A DNA stretch of 56,114 nt, taken from Boletus sp. NGJ (taxonomy: Eukaryota; Basidiomycota; Agaricomycetes; Boletales; Boletaceae). This document shows positions 56,104 to 56,114 of this stretch, in pieces. Position numbers and translations under genes: made by a program. The notes under the pieces are model-generated. The model did no database searches. It had not been told where the DNA came from and saw only the letters and a list, made by a program, of their open reading frames with translations. How positions within the stretch are numbered: position 1 is the first letter of the stretch; each line of letters opens with the position of its first letter. The stretch covers positions 1 to 56,114 of the forward strand of contig JAGTXK010000047.1 of the NCBI GenBank assembly GCA_019096195.1, written 5' to 3'.

Positions 56104-56114
56104 CCTCTATCTTT

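Larger units (their letters stand above)
49805..56114 (-). mobile_element. LINE (non-LTR retrotransposon), 5' end outside the window
   Basis: On the minus strand, ORF1 with zinc knuckles (about 56103-54280) is followed by ORF2 with endonuclease, RT and RNase H (about 54000-50045), then the (TAA)n tail. The architecture resembles fungal Tad1-like LINEs; the clade is inferred, not tested. 49843-50044 is the 3' UTR. Confidence 0.85.

Overview
This window reads as nuclear DNA from a filamentous fungus, most likely a basidiomycete (Agaricomycetes). The reasons are short GT..AG introns, several Ty3-type chromoviruses ending in chromodomains, Tc1/mariner-type DNA transposons, a LINE with a zinc-knuckle ORF1, and retroelement accessory ORFs of a kind I associate with Agaricomycetes. 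There are no rRNA or tRNA genes, CRISPR arrays or bacterial features. Nearly everything is mobile or decayed.

Layout. Position 1-243 holds ends of a Tc1-type transposon. A long gene block, called here module copy 1, follows: a possible gene-D 3' remnant (383-847), then unrecognised gene A (991-1085, 9187-13926, 20895-21078). It is split by chromovirus A (1086-9181, minus strand, TSD CTGAC) and chromovirus B (13927-20894, plus strand, TSD CACCT). Position 21790-22520 is a degenerate CTACACTTTC repeat, and 22840-24352 is an intron-containing DDE transposase pseudogene split by a solo LTR. Module copy 2 then runs in one direction: gene E (25357-26648), gene D (26968-32452, split by a 1063-bp solo LTR), and gene A again (33390-45840). 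Chromovirus C (36147-43975, minus strand, TSD ATTAT) lies in an intron of that second gene A. A Tc1 (DD34E) element with long TIRs (46338-47945) sits in a Ty3-like gag-protease remnant (47946-49320). A second Tc1 end (49483-49804) is interrupted by a LINE (49805 to the window end, minus strand) that ends in a TAA-type microsatellite.

How it works together. All three chromoviruses carry the signature of Tf1/sushi-style self-priming: a sequence about 31-34 nt downstream of the LTR TATA box is complementary to the bases just inside the 5' LTR. A and C also have a perfect -1 slippery heptamer directly before the gag stop. A has an intact extra 377-aa ORF at its 3' end, and C has an antisense ORF with a Zn2Cys6-like cysteine pattern. 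Decay is dominated by CpG-to-TpG/CpA change: in-frame stops are mostly TGA where these families have Arg, and some catalytic Asp codons have become Asn.

The least explained part is the E-D-A gene module. Its D-A order appears twice, no family could be named with confidence, and its noncoding parts carry short hairpins with a different arm sequence in each copy. All homology statements come from reading translations by eye; no database search was possible.
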